Assembly (NCBI GenBank): GCA_963811885.1
Contig: CAWETB010000015.1
Coordinates: 1,510,755-1,574,754 of the forward strand
DNA from: Gaiellasilicea sp963811885
GTDB lineage: Bacteria > Actinomycetota > Thermoleophilia > Gaiellales > Gaiellaceae
Reading direction: 5' to 3'
Length of the DNA: 64,000 nt
Shown here: positions 17,115-26,970 of the stretch, piece by piece
Numbering within the stretch: position 1 is the stretch's first letter
Layout of the letters: every line of letters starts with the position of its first letter
Position numbers and translations under genes: made by a program
The notes under the pieces: model-generated
Database searches by the model: none
What the model saw: the letters and a program-made list of their open reading frames with translations, nothing else
Told to the model about the DNA's origin: nothing

Positions 17115-18309
17115 TTCCCGTTCGCGCGAGGGCGGTGGCGATCAGCGGCAGAACGAGCACCGAGATCATCCCCGCGCCGATCAGCGACGTGCCGACGTCG
17201 CGCCCGATCGCGCCGCGCTCGATCCCGATCCCGACGATCGCGACGATCAACGGCAGGCCGGTGGCGCTGAAGACGGCGAGGCTGAGCGTCTCTCGCGGCG
17301 CCAGGTCCCGCAGCCACAGCAGCGCCGGCACCCCGCGGACGACGAGGAAGAGTCCGAGGAAGATGACCGCCAGGCCGATGCCCTCCGGCGTCAGCAGGCT
17401 GTCGAGGTCGAAGTTCATCCCCGTGACGACGAAGTAGATCGGGACGAGGAAGCCGTAGCCGACGCCCTCGAGGCGCATCCTTACCGGGATGGCCTCCGGC
17501 GAGCTCAGCGCGAGGCCAACGACGAGGCCGCCGGCGAACGCCCCGAGCACGAAGTCGAACCCCGCTTCGACCGAGACGAAGACGAGGGCGGCCAGCGTGA
17601 ACACGGACAGCCGAACGGCGGCCTGGCTCGTCGTGTGCACGGTCTGCTGCAGCACGCGGACGACCCGCGGCGGGCGGGCGCGGAGAGCAGCCGCCGCCGC
17701 GAGCAGCACGATCGCGCCGAAGACGAGCAGCAGCAGCGTCTCGAAGAGCGCGCCGTACGCGCCCGTGAGGAAGATCGACACGACCAGGATCGGCCAGAAC
17801 TCGCCGGCGACACCCGAGCCCAGGACGGCGGAGCCGAGCGTCGTCGACAGCAGCCGTGCGTCGGCGAGGATCGGGACGAGGGTGCCGAGCGCAGTCGTGC
17901 TGAGCGCCACTCCGAGCAGCCAGCCCTCCGCGTGGAGGCCGGCCCCATTGAGTGTGTAGCCGATGGCGATGCCGAGCGCGATCGAGATCGCCCAGCCGGC
18001 CGTGCCGCGCAGGAGCGAACGACGGGCGACGCGGTGCTCCACCAGCTCGATCCCCGCGAAGAAGAACAGGAAGACGAGGCCGAAGTTGGCGAGAAAGTCG
18101 ATGTGGGTGTCGATCTTGGCCCAGCCGAGCCCTTCCGGGCCGATCAGGATCCCGAGCAGGATCTCGATGACGACGGTCGGCAGCAAGATCCGGGTGTTGA
18201 GGCGGGAGAGAATCGCGCCGCCGCTCGCAGCGGCGAGGACGAGCACCAGGGAACCCGCGTCCAGATTAGGCACCGGCGCCTCCGCAGCGAGCGTGATCAG
18301 CCCGGTCAC
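17098..18309 (-). CDS. Cation:proton antiporter (CPA2/KefB-like)
   Basis: 403 residues from a GTG at 18309 that overlaps the TGA of the aldose-epimerase gene (GTGA). About twelve hydrophobic helices. ILLPTVVIEILLGILIGPEG and FLFFFAGIEL are typical of the Na+/H+ exchanger (PF00999) fold; the second contains the conserved GIEL after helix 4. No TrkA_N/RCK regulatory domain follows. Likely exchanges K+ or Na+ for H+. It ends the zwf-led operon and its stop lies in palindrome site 5. Confidence 0.88.
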   Translation of the reverse strand: MTGLITLAAEAPVPNLDAGSLVLVLAAASGGAILSRLNTRILLPTVVIEILLGILIGPEGLGWAKIDTHIDFLANFGLVFLFFFAGIELVEHRVARRSLLRGTAGWAISIALGIAIGYTLNGAGLHAEGWLLGVALSTTALGTLVPILADARLLSTTLGSAVLGSGVAGEFWPILVVSIFLTGAYGALFETLLLLVFGAIVLLAAAAALRARPPRVVRVLQQTVHTTSQAAVRLSVFTLAALVFVSVEAGFDFVLGAFAGGLVVGLALSSPEAIPVRMRLEGVGYGFLVPIYFVVTGMNFDLDSLLTPEGIGLAVIFLGLFLVVRGVPALLWLRDLAPRETLSLAVFSATGLPLIVAIVGIGIERGAIGRDVGTSLIGAGMISVLVLPLIATALARTGIIPLG

Positions 18310-19217
18310 GCCGAGAGCGTAGGCGTGATCCCCCACGTGCTGGTGACCGAGCGGCCCGGCTCGAGCCGGATCAGCGCCTCGCCGCTGCGGAATGCGTTCG
18401 GCGGGCAGGTCATCGGCTCGACCGCGATGCTGCGCCTGTCGACATCCGGAAGCGGGTCGCCCGTGAACAGCATCACGTAGCCGTAGGCCTCGTCCAGCCA
18501 AAGCGTCAGGCCGGCGCCATCCGGCGCCCGGAGCTCGACTTGGGCGATCCCCTCCTCCCGTTCGAGGTCGGTGAAGCAGTTGTCGAGCCGCGTCGCGCCG
18601 ATCGCCCTGGGCTGGGTGAAGTCGTACTCCGTCCCCGCCACCGCCGACCGGCCCGTGGGGAGTCCGCGCTCGTTCGCGCTCAGGACCGTTCGGGCGGGAG
18701 CCGTCAGGACGATGGGATCGACGTTCGGCGTCCCCAAAGTCAGGTACGGATGGAAGCCGCAGCCGTACGGGCACGGATCCGGGCCGGCGTTGATGGCGGT
18801 CGTCGAGACCGCGAGGCCGTCGTCAGTGAGGGCGTACTCGATCGTGAGACCCAGGCGGAACGGGTAGCCGGGCTGCGGATGGAGTTCGTGCTCGAGCACG
18901 ACGCGGCTCTGCTCGCGCTCGCCGACCCGCCAGCCCGCCCACCGGACGAGTCCGTGGATCGCGTTGCGCGCCGCGAGCTCGTCGAGCGGGAGCTGCTGTT
19001 GCCGGCCGTCGAACTCGTAGGCGCCGTCCTCGATCCGGTTCGGCCAGGGGATCAGCACCTGCCCGCGGCCGGAGGTGATCTCGCCCTCCGCGGGGTAGGC
19101 GTCGAGCAGCTCCCGGCCGCCTGCCGAGTACGCCCGTAGCCCGCCGCCGACCTCGACGACGACGGCGCGCTGGTCGCCGTGGCTGATCTCGATCTGCTCG
19201 CCCGAGGGGAAGTACAT
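18306..19217 (-). CDS. Aldose 1-epimerase family protein
   Basis: 303 residues from ATG 19217. The galactose-mutarotase fold is supported by GRGQVLIPWPNRIEDGAYEF (substrate-binding NR motif), ARNAIHGLVR (conserved His of the active site, about residue 85), GFHPYLTLG (second catalytic His) and AVEPMTCPPNAF with the catalytic Glu. Such enzymes interconvert alpha- and beta-anomers of hexoses. In this operon it would feed sugars to the G6P route or to the GMC oxidoreductase. It starts 2 bp after the upstream MFS stop and overlaps the antiporter start. Confidence 0.88.
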   Translation of the reverse strand: MYFPSGEQIEISHGDQRAVVVEVGGGLRAYSAGGRELLDAYPAEGEITSGRGQVLIPWPNRIEDGAYEFDGRQQQLPLDELAARNAIHGLVRWAGWRVGEREQSRVVLEHELHPQPGYPFRLGLTIEYALTDDGLAVSTTAINAGPDPCPYGCGFHPYLTLGTPNVDPIVLTAPARTVLSANERGLPTGRSAVAGTEYDFTQPRAIGATRLDNCFTDLEREEGIAQVELRAPDGAGLTLWLDEAYGYVMLFTGDPLPDVDRRSIAVEPMTCPPNAFRSGEALIRLEPGRSVTSTWGITPTLSA

Positions 19218-19219
19218 GT

Positions 19220-20420
19220 CTATCCCGGCACCGCGCGCACGGACGGTGCGGGACGCCGCCGCGCGACGACGAACGACCAGAGCCCCATCGCCGCGGCGAT
19301 GAGCGCGGCGAACGCATAGATCGTCGGCAGCTCGACACCATTGTCCACCAAGCGGGCCGACGCCGAAGGCCGCGATCCCGTACCCGAGCTGGTAGAAGGC
19401 GATCACACCGCCGGCGACTGCGGCCGAGACCGCGGGCAGCTCCTTCTGGCCGAAGCTGATCGTCAGCGGCAGCAGCGCCGAGCATCCCAACCCGGCAAGC
19501 CCGAACGCAAGGATGCCTGTCGCCGGCTCGTCCTCGGGCAGCAGCGCGATCAGCACGAACGCGCCCGCGAGCACGAACGGGAGGACGTGGTACGTCACCC
19601 GTGGCGGCACCTGCCGCTCGATCGCAGCAAAGAGGACGCGTCCCACGGTCACCATCCCCCAGAACGCAGTCAGCGCCAGCGAAGCCTCGGTGGTCGAGGA
19701 CCCGAGCTCGCTCGTCATGTCCAGCTGCGACCAGTTGCCGTTCAGCGTCTCGCAGATGCCGTAGAGGACGGCGAACCCCGCGTAGACCCAGAACCGCGCC
19801 GGCAGCGGCGGCTTGGCGCCGCCCGGGGCGGGCTCGCGCGCCGGAACCTGCAGCGGCAGCCGCAGGCTGACGAGCAGCAGCGCGAGCAGCATCGCCGCCG
19901 ACGTCACGGGCATCCCCCACCAGAAGCCGAGCCCGACGAAGATCGCGACGAACACCGGCGCCAGAACGGTCCCGAGACCGAGGAGAGCGTTCAGGACGAG
20001 AATCGCGCGGTCGACGCCGGCGGGATGGAATGCGGCGGCAAAGATGTTCAGAGCCGGCACCGTGAGGCCGAAGCCGGCTCCGAGGCACGCTGTCGCAACC
20101 AGGAGCATCGCGTACGCGAGCGACTGGTCCGAGGTGAAGAACTGGCTGATGATGAGCAGGCTCATCGAGAGCAGCCCGGCGACGAGCCCGGCCAGATAGA
20201 CGCGCTTGATCCCGAAGCGATCCGCCAGCCGCGCGCCGAGCAGCGAGGTGGCGATCGCGGTGATCACCTGCGGCAGGAAGAGGCCTGCGTACTGCGTGCT
20301 CGAGAGGTCGTACTCGGCCGGGTCGGTGAAGATCGTGCTCGCAGCCGGGAACGTGACGAGCGCGATCCCCTGGACGATTCCCGCCCCGTAGACCGCGCTC
20401 GTCTCGGCCCTGCTAGCCAC
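19220..20420 (-). CDS. MFS transporter (one frame break)
   Basis: About 400 residues, twelve transmembrane helices; GTG start at 20420 overlapping the previous MFS stop by 8 nt. The motif after helix 2 is LGARLADRFGIKRVYLAG, the conserved MFS loop (GxLaDRxGxkr). The frame breaks near 19345 after YGIAAFGVGPL and continues as DNGVELPTIYAFAALIAA to TAG at 19220-19222. No substrate can be named; its position between a sugar MFS and an aldose epimerase suggests an organic solute or sugar. Confidence 0.82.
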
Positions 20421-21943
20421 GTCGTGCTTTCGGAACTACCCCGCCGGCGCGGGCAGCGGCCCGCCTTCCGGAGCGGTCCTCCTGCGTGGAGGTGATCGGC
20501 TTCGTGATGTCTTCGAGCGATTTGCCTTCCGCCTTGATCCCGATCACGAGCTCGACGATCCCGCCGAAGACCATGATCGCTCCTCCGATCAGGTAGCCGA
20601 TGAAGAGCCCGGTCGGATCGGTGCCGTCGCCGATCAGCCACCCGTAGAAGACAGGGCCGAACGCTCCGAAGATCTGCGCGATCGCGAAGAAGACCGCGAT
20701 CGCCTCGGCACGGATCTCGATCGGCCACGTCTCGCTGACGGTGAGGTACGCGGCGCTCGCCCCCGCGGACGCGAAGAAGAAGATGATGATCCAGCAGAAC
20801 GTCTGCGTCGTTCGCGTCGAGGTCGCCCTTGTCGAACATCCAGCCGCTGATCGCGAGCAGGACGCCCGAGATGATGTAGGTGCCGCGAGATCATCGGTTT
20901 CCGGCCCACGCTGTCGAAGAGCGGCGCGAGTATGAGCGGCCCGCACAGGTTGCCGACCGCGAACGCGAGCCCGTACAGAGGCACCTTGTCGGCCGACACG
21001 CCGTAGAACTGGACGAGCACCAGCCCGTAGGTGAAGTAGATGGCGTTGTAGAGGAACGACTGGGTGATCATCAGCGTGGCGCCGAGGATCGCCCGCTTCG
21101 GGTAGGTGCGGAAGACCAGGCCCAGGAACATGACGTAGCCGTACTGCTTCTCGGGAGTCAGCTCGAGCGCCTGCGAGTCGTCGACGGGCTCGAGCTCCTG
21201 GCCCGACTTTCGCACGGCCTCCTCGATCTTCGCGAGCTCTCGCTCCGCCTCCTCCATGCGGCCGTGGGTCATGAGCCATCTCGGGCTCTCAGGGAGGGTG
21301 CGCGCGACGACGAGCACGACGAGAGCGAGCACCGGCCCCATCAGGAACGCGAGCCGCCAGCCGACGTTCGGGGCGAACGCGTTCAGGAAGATCAGCGAGG
21401 CGAACGAGCCGAGGATCGCGCCGGCCCAGTAGCTGCCGTTGATCCAGATGTCGACGCGGCCCCGATACTTCGAGGGCATCATCTCGTCGATCGCGGAGTT
21501 GATCGCCGCGTACTGGCCGCCGATTCCCATGCCCGCGATGAACCGCGTCCCGTAGAACCAGGCGAGCCAGATCCAGCCACCGTCGTTGACCGTGAACGCC
21601 GCCAGCCCTGTGCCGAGCAGGTACAGGAGCAGCGTGATGACGAGCAGCCGCTTGCGTCCGAGCTGGTCGGACTTCCTTCCGAAGTAGAGCGCGCCGACGA
21701 CCTGGCCGACGAGGTAGATCGACGCGATCATCCCGACCTGCGTCGAGGTCATGTCGAGCGTGTCGGGCTGAATGAGCACGCCCGTCACCGAGCTCGCGAT
21801 CGTGATCTGCAGGCCGTCGAGGATCCACGCGGCGCCGAGGCCGGCGACCATGCGCGTGTGGAACGGCGACCAGCTCAGGCGATCAAGGCGTGCGGGGATC
21901 GTCGAGCGGATCGCTTCTTCGGCGCCTCCGCGACCGAGCTCAT
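20413..21943 (-). CDS. Sugar-porter-like MFS transporter (about three frame breaks)
   Basis: About 510 residues. GALYFGRKSDQLGRKRLLVI is the loop 2-3 MFS signature and LPESPRWLMTHGR is the sugar-porter PESPR motif before the central loop; LFDSVGRKPMIS is the loop 8-9 repeat. The favoured ATG is at 21943: it overlaps the GMC stop as ATGA and has GGAGGAG 7 nt upstream, but it needs a one-base shift near 21885 to join IPARLDRLSW. Two more shifts lie near 20885 and 20815; the tail runs AAYLTVSETWPIEIRAEAIA to TAG. Likely imports or exports a sugar or sugar acid linked to the neighbouring GMC oxidoreductase. Confidence 0.8.
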
Positions 21944-23535
21944 GCCGCATCTCCTCCCTGGACGGCTGCCGTGACCGGCGCATCGGCGCCGAGCCGCTCG
22001 AGTAGGTGGTCGCCGACCCGGAGCGAGTTCGCCATCGCCGTCAGCGCCGGATTGACGGCGCCGATGCTCGGGAAGATGCTCGTGTCGACGACGTAGAGGT
22101 TGTCGACCTCGTGGGCGCGGCAGTCGGTGTTCAGCACCGACGACGCGGGGTCGGACCCGAAGCGGCACGTGCCCGCCTGGTGGGCGACGCCGGCCACCGG
22201 GATCTCGTTCTTCATGTACGCGAAGCGGTGGAAGAGGTGGCCCTCGTTCATGTTCAGCTTCGGCAGCAGCGACCTCAGCTTCTCGTACAGCCGCTTGCGC
22301 GCCTCGGCGTTCGTCTCCGAGTAGGCGAGGCGGACGTTGCCGTCGGGCGCGAGCGTGACCCGGTTGTCGGGGCTCGGTAGATCCTCGGTCGAGAGCCAGA
22401 AGTCGATCGCGTGCTTCGCCACCTTTTCGAGCGTCCACTCCGGCGCGAGCTTCGTCTGACCGGGCTTCTCGCCGCGGTACATCTGCGACGACGACTTCCC
22501 GACCATCTGGATGTTCCCGAGCGGGAACTCGAAGTCGTCGCTGCCGAAGTAGAAGTCGTTCAGCCCGAGCGTCTTCTGGAACACGGTCGGGTTCTCTTCC
22601 TCCGAGAGCGCGAGCACCGCGAGCGAGTCGTGGAACATGTAGTTGCGGCCGACCTGGTCGGACCCGTTGGCGAGCCCGTTCGGATGCTGGTCGTTGGCCG
22701 ACGCGAGCAGCAGCTTGGCCGTGTTGGCCGCGCCGCACGCCGCGACGACGATGTCAGCCGCGAAACGCTCGGTCTTGCCGTCCACCTCGACGACGACCGC
22801 CGAGACCTCGTTCCCCGACCCGTTCGTCTCGAGCTTGACCACGCGCGCGTTCGTCAGCAGCGTCACGTTCGGATGCTCGAGCGCCGGCCGCACGCCGAGC
22901 ACCTCGGCGTCGGACTTGGCGTGGACCAGGCAGGGGAAGCCGTCGCACGTCGTGCAGCGGATGCAGTGGCTGTACGGCAGGTTCGACTCGGTCAGCCGGA
23001 CGCCGCACGGCGCGTGGAACGGTTGGTAGCCGGCCGCTTCGAGGTCGTCTGCGAGCTGCTGGATCCGCGGCTCGTGCGCGATCGCGGGGAACGGGTACGG
23101 CGCGCTCGCGGGCGGCTCGGTCGGGTCCTCGCCTCGGGCGCCGCGGACCTCGTACAGCTGCTCCGCCTGCGTGTAGTACGGCTCGATCTCCTCGTACTCG
23201 ATCGGCCAGGCCGGCGAGATGCCGCCGGCATGCTTGAGCTCGCCGAAGTCCTCCTTGCGGAGGCGGTAGAGCGCCGCCCCGTAGAGCTTGGTCGCCCCGC
23301 CGACGAAGTAGTGGATCTGCGGCTGGAACGCCGTGCCCTTCTCGTCGTACCAGGTGTCCTCGGAGACGTAGCGGTTGTCGACGAAGACGTCGTGGGCGGA
23401 CCAGTTCGACGGCTCGCGCGGGAGCCAGTCGCCGCGCTCGAGGAGGAGGATCTTCTTGCCGGAGGGTGCCAGGTGGCGCGCGAGCGTGCCGCCGCCGGCG
23501 CCGCTGCCGATGATGATGACGTCGTACGAGTCCAT
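21940..23535 (-). CDS. GMC-family FAD oxidoreductase
   Basis: 531 residues from ATG 23535, which overlaps the GH15 stop by 1 nt. DVIIIGSGAGGGTLARHLA (5-23) is the FAD dinucleotide-binding motif; VGGATKLYGAALYRLR is the second GMC block; the C-terminal VVDTSIFPSIGAVNPALTAM holds the conserved catalytic His/Asn region, here Asn in NPALT. CIRCTTCDGFPC (about residues 184-195) forms a Cys cluster typical of the gluconate-dehydrogenase/sugar-dehydrogenase branch rather than of choline dehydrogenase. Probable alcohol or sugar oxidation feeding electrons to quinone or a cytochrome partner that is not encoded here. Confidence 0.88.
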   Translation of the reverse strand: MDSYDVIIIGSGAGGGTLARHLAPSGKKILLLERGDWLPREPSNWSAHDVFVDNRYVSEDTWYDEKGTAFQPQIHYFVGGATKLYGAALYRLRKEDFGELKHAGGISPAWPIEYEEIEPYYTQAEQLYEVRGARGEDPTEPPASAPYPFPAIAHEPRIQQLADDLEAAGYQPFHAPCGVRLTESNLPYSHCIRCTTCDGFPCLVHAKSDAEVLGVRPALEHPNVTLLTNARVVKLETNGSGNEVSAVVVEVDGKTERFAADIVVAACGAANTAKLLLASANDQHPNGLANGSDQVGRNYMFHDSLAVLALSEEENPTVFQKTLGLNDFYFGSDDFEFPLGNIQMVGKSSSQMYRGEKPGQTKLAPEWTLEKVAKHAIDFWLSTEDLPSPDNRVTLAPDGNVRLAYSETNAEARKRLYEKLRSLLPKLNMNEGHLFHRFAYMKNEIPVAGVAHQAGTCRFGSDPASSVLNTDCRAHEVDNLYVVDTSIFPSIGAVNPALTAMANSLRVGDHLLERLGADAPVTAAVQGGDAA

Positions 23536-25427
23536 CAGTGCGCCTCCAACTGCTCGGGGACGATGATCCGCGCCGCCGCTTCGATCAGCGCGAGGTGCGA
23601 GAAGGCCTGCGGGAAGTTGCCGAGGTGATGGCCGGTTTCCGCGTCGAACTCCTCGGCGAGCAGGCCGAGCGGCGACGCGATCCGGAGCAGCCGATCCATC
23701 AGGTCGCGTGCGCGCTGGAGCTCGCCGATGATCGCGAGCGCCGAGACGAGCCAGAAGGAGCAGATCAGGAACGTGCCCTCCTTGCCCGACAGGCCGTCGT
23801 CGGTCTCGTCGGTCCTGTAGCGGAGCACGAAGCCGTCCTCGGTCAGGTCGGAGGCGATCGCATTCACGCTCGCCTGAAGGCGCTCGTCGTCTCCGGGCAG
23901 GAAGTCGAGGATCGCGGCGAGAAGCGTGGAGGCGTCGAGAGAGTCCGTGTCGTAGTGCTGGCGTAGTACGCCCTTGTCGGTGAGGCCGTGCGCGAGGATG
24001 TCCTCCTTGATCTCCACGGCGATCGCCTGCCACTTCTCCTGCAACTCCGGGTCGCCTCGGATCTCCGCCAGCTGCGCTGCGCGGTCGAGCGCAACCCAGC
24101 ACATCAGCTTCGAAGAGACGTAGTGCTGCGGCTTGCCGCGGGCTTCCCAGATGCCCTGGTCGGGCTCGCGCCAGACCTTGGTCGCGCACTCGGCCTGGGT
24201 TTCGACGATCGGCCAGAGCCGCCGCGGCAAGCGCTGGCTGTGGCGGCTGTGGAGCAGGATCGAGTCCAGCGCCGCGCCGAAGACGTCGTTCTGCCGCTGG
24301 TCGAAGGCGCCGTTGCCGATCCGGACCGGACGGGCGCCCGCGTAGCCGGAGAGCTCGTCCCGGGTCGACTCGGTCAGATCGCGCCTGCCGTCGATCCCGT
24401 ACATGATCTGGAGCGAGCCGTCCGCGGTCGGCTCGACGTCGGCGACGAACTGCATGTACTCGTCGGCCTCCCAGTTCAGGTTGAGCCAGTGCAGCGCCTG
24501 GAGCGTGAACGTGCTGTCGCGGATCCAGGTGTAGCGGTAGTCCCAGTTGCGCTCGCCCCCCGGGGTCTCGGGGAGCGACGTCGTCAGCGCCGCCACCGTC
24601 GCGCCGGTCGGCATGTAGGTCAGGCCCTTGATCGTCAGTGCGGAGCGCTGGATCGGGTCGCGCCAGCGGTGGTCCGGGATCCGCGCCCGCTGCAGCCAGG
24701 AGCGCCAGAAGCGCGTGGTCGCCGCCAGCTGCTCCTCGGCCTCGTCGACGTCCTTCGGCGCGGCAAGCTCCTCGGCCCACGAGAGGCTGCAATAGGCGCG
24801 GTCGCCGGGCTCGAGCACGCGCCGCGCACGGACGCGGTCGCCCTCGATCCCGAGCGCCAGGTCGGACTGGAGCCGGATCGTCAGCCCGGCGCCACGGGCG
24901 TCGGCTGCGTGGCGGCCGCCGTCCACGAGCGTCCACTCCGCGGGAGCGCGGCCGTAGTCGAAGACGGGCTCACAGATGAGCTCGACCTCGACGCTGCCCT
25001 CGAGACATTCCACCGTGCGCACGAGGACGTGCTCTGCGTCGTCGTCGGCCGGCGGCCGCGTGTGCGGCGTGATCGTGTCCTCGATCTCGCGGGGCCCCAT
25101 CGTCAGCGCCTCGCGGACGACGATCCAGCCGTTCGGCGTCTTCCAGGTCGTCTCGAGGATGTTCGTGCCCGGGATATAGGCGCGTGCAGTCGGGTGACTG
25201 ATCCCGAACGGAGCGAAGCGGAAGAAACCGGCCTCACGGTCGAGCAGGCTCCCGAACACGCTCTGCGAATCGAAGCTCGGCACGCACAACCAGTCGATCG
25301 AACCGTCCTCAGCGACGAGCGCTCCGGTGTGGCAGTTCGAGAGGAACGCGTAGTCCGCGATCGGCGGGAACGGCGACGGCGCCGCCGCGCTTTGCCGCGG
25401 CTCGGGCTTTTCGCCAACCGCGGTCAC
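23535..25427 (-). CDS. Glycoside hydrolase family 15 (glucoamylase/trehalase type)
   Basis: 630 residues. GTG at 25427 overlaps the zwf stop (GTGA). The N-terminal beta-sandwich begins PPIADYAFLSNCHTGALV, as in bacterial GH15 proteins; GSIDWLCVPSFDSQSVFG is a family signature. The (alpha/alpha)6 barrel contains GERNWDYRYTWIRDSTFTL (a substrate-site motif) and the C-terminal EEFDAETGHHLGNFPQAFSH, which contains a conserved active-site Glu. Related actinobacterial enzymes are trehalases or alpha-glucosidases. Coupled to zwf, it could release glucose from storage trehalose or glucan. No signal peptide, so the product is cytoplasmic. Confidence 0.9.
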   Translation of the reverse strand: MTAVGEKPEPRQSAAAPSPFPPIADYAFLSNCHTGALVAEDGSIDWLCVPSFDSQSVFGSLLDREAGFFRFAPFGISHPTARAYIPGTNILETTWKTPNGWIVVREALTMGPREIEDTITPHTRPPADDDAEHVLVRTVECLEGSVEVELICEPVFDYGRAPAEWTLVDGGRHAADARGAGLTIRLQSDLALGIEGDRVRARRVLEPGDRAYCSLSWAEELAAPKDVDEAEEQLAATTRFWRSWLQRARIPDHRWRDPIQRSALTIKGLTYMPTGATVAALTTSLPETPGGERNWDYRYTWIRDSTFTLQALHWLNLNWEADEYMQFVADVEPTADGSLQIMYGIDGRRDLTESTRDELSGYAGARPVRIGNGAFDQRQNDVFGAALDSILLHSRHSQRLPRRLWPIVETQAECATKVWREPDQGIWEARGKPQHYVSSKLMCWVALDRAAQLAEIRGDPELQEKWQAIAVEIKEDILAHGLTDKGVLRQHYDTDSLDASTLLAAILDFLPGDDERLQASVNAIASDLTEDGFVLRYRTDETDDGLSGKEGTFLICSFWLVSALAIIGELQRARDLMDRLLRIASPLGLLAEEFDAETGHHLGNFPQAFSHLALIEAAARIIVPEQLEAH

Positions 25428-26870
25428 TCCGTCACCCACGGGCCGTACCAGCGGCCGTGCCCGGCCAGCAGCTTGTTCGCCTCTTCGGGGCCCCACGACC
25501 CCGGCGCATAGGCGTGCACCGGCGACGGATTGTCGACGATCGGCTGCATGATCCGCCACGCCTCCTCGACCCCGTCCTGCCGCGTGAAGCGGGCGCTCTG
25601 GCCGACCATCGCGGCCTGCAGCAGCACCTCGTACGGCGTCGCGCCCTCACCGCCCTGCTCGGCGAACTCCAGGTCGAGCGTGACTCCTTCGGCGTGGGGT
25701 GCGTTCCCTCGCTTCGCGTCCATGATCACCCGCACACCGGTGGTCGGATCGAGCTTGATCACGAACTGGTTCGGCGCCTTCTTCGAGTCGAAGTTGACGA
25801 ACCCGAGGCGCGGCGGCTGCTTGAACACGACCCGGAGCTCCGTCTGCGTCGTCGGCAGCCGCTTCCCCGTCCTGATGAAGAAGGGGACGCCGGACCAGCG
25901 CCAGTTGTCGATCTCCAGGCGCAGCGCGGCGTACGTCTCCGTCGTCGAGTCGGGTGCGACCCCGTCGATGTCGAGGTAGCCGTCGTACTGGCCGCGGACG
26001 TAATGCGCCGGGTCAGCGTCGGCGATCGCCCGGAAGATCGCAACCTGCGCGTCCTTGAGCGTCCCGGGGTCGCCGCCGCCGGGTGGCTCCATCGCGGCGG
26101 CGGAGACCACCTGCATCAGGTGGTTGACGACCACGTCGCGCAGGGCGCCGACCGGGTCGTAGAAGTGGCCGCGGTCCTCGACCCCGAAGTCCTCCGCCAT
26201 CGTGATCTGGACCGACTGGATGTAGTTCCGGTTCCAGACGGGCTCCAGCATCGTGTTCGCGAAGCGGATGTAGAGGATCTCGTCGAGGCCCATCTTCCCG
26301 AGGTAGTGGTCGATCCGGTAGAGCTGCGACTCGTCGATGTACTGGTGCAGCTCGTCCGCGAGCTCGGTTGCCGAGGCGCGGTCGTGGCCGAACGGCTTCT
26401 CGACGACGACGCGCCCGGACTTGGTCAGGCCCGCATCGGCGAGCCCGGCGACGACGCGTCCGAAGAGGAACGGCGGGATCTCGAGGTAGAAGACTGGGTT
26501 CTTGGCGCCGTTCAGCGCGGTCGCGACGCGCTCGTAGGTGGCACTGTCGGAGAAGTCGCCGCTCAGGTAGGAGAGCCGGTCGGCGAACCGCTCGAACACC
26601 TTCTCGTCCAGCTGCTCGCCGGTGCCCACGATCGACTCGCGCGCGCGTTCCTTCAGCTGTTCGTCGGTCCAGTCGTCGACCGCGACGCCGACGATCGGGC
26701 AGTCGAGAAGGCCGCGCTTCTCGAGCCGGTAGAGCGAGCGGAACGTCATCACCTTCGCCAGGTCTCCGGTGATGCCGAAGACGACGAGAACGTCAGCCGG
26801 CTGGGGCTTCTCGCCGCGCGCAGCGGACGCCGCCCGTTCGGGCGCGTGCGGTTCCAGATGCTTGTGCCAT
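25424..26870 (-). CDS. zwf: Glucose-6-phosphate 1-dehydrogenase (frame break in N-terminal linker)
   Basis: Oxidises glucose 6-phosphate to the lactone with production of NAD(P)H. VLVVFGITGDLAKVMTF is the nucleotide-binding motif; EKPFGHD and YRIDHYLGKM are the active-site motifs with the conserved Lys and His. An ATG at 26868-26870 has GGAGGTGG 5-12 nt upstream, but its frame stops at 26793, whereas the dehydrogenase frame is open through EKPQPADVL, so a one-base shift lies in the Ala/Arg-rich leader (about 26795-26850). The rest is full length. It heads the operon with GH15, GMC and MFS genes and has palindrome site 6 58 bp upstream. Confidence 0.93.
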
Positions 26871-26928
26871 GTCTCCCACCTCCGAGATTCGGTGGCTCGA
26901 CACTAGAACCGAGGCTCTCACCGAAACG

Positions 26929-26945
26929 TCATCCAAGCGGGATGA
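26929..26945. promoter_or_regulatory. Candidate operator, palindrome site 6 (zwf / DUF2254)
   Basis: TCATCC-AAGCG-GGATGA lies between the divergent zwf (ATG 26870, 58 bp away) and DUF2254 (ATG 26971, 25 bp away). It differs from site 5 at a single spacer base. Confidence 0.6.
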
Positions 26946-26970
26946 TGTGCGCGCATCGCTCGCGCGCTGT

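Noticed and set aside
18306..20420. A 704-codon minus-strand frame fusing an MFS transporter to an aldose epimerase
   Set aside because: The fusion arises from the frame break near 19345. The MFS tail continues in another frame to a TAG at 19220, and the epimerase has its own ATG at 19217.
23988..25511. A 507-codon plus-strand open frame, and another at 25457-26974
   Set aside because: Both are shadows of GH15 and zwf, which carry intact active-site motifs; the shadows have no family character.
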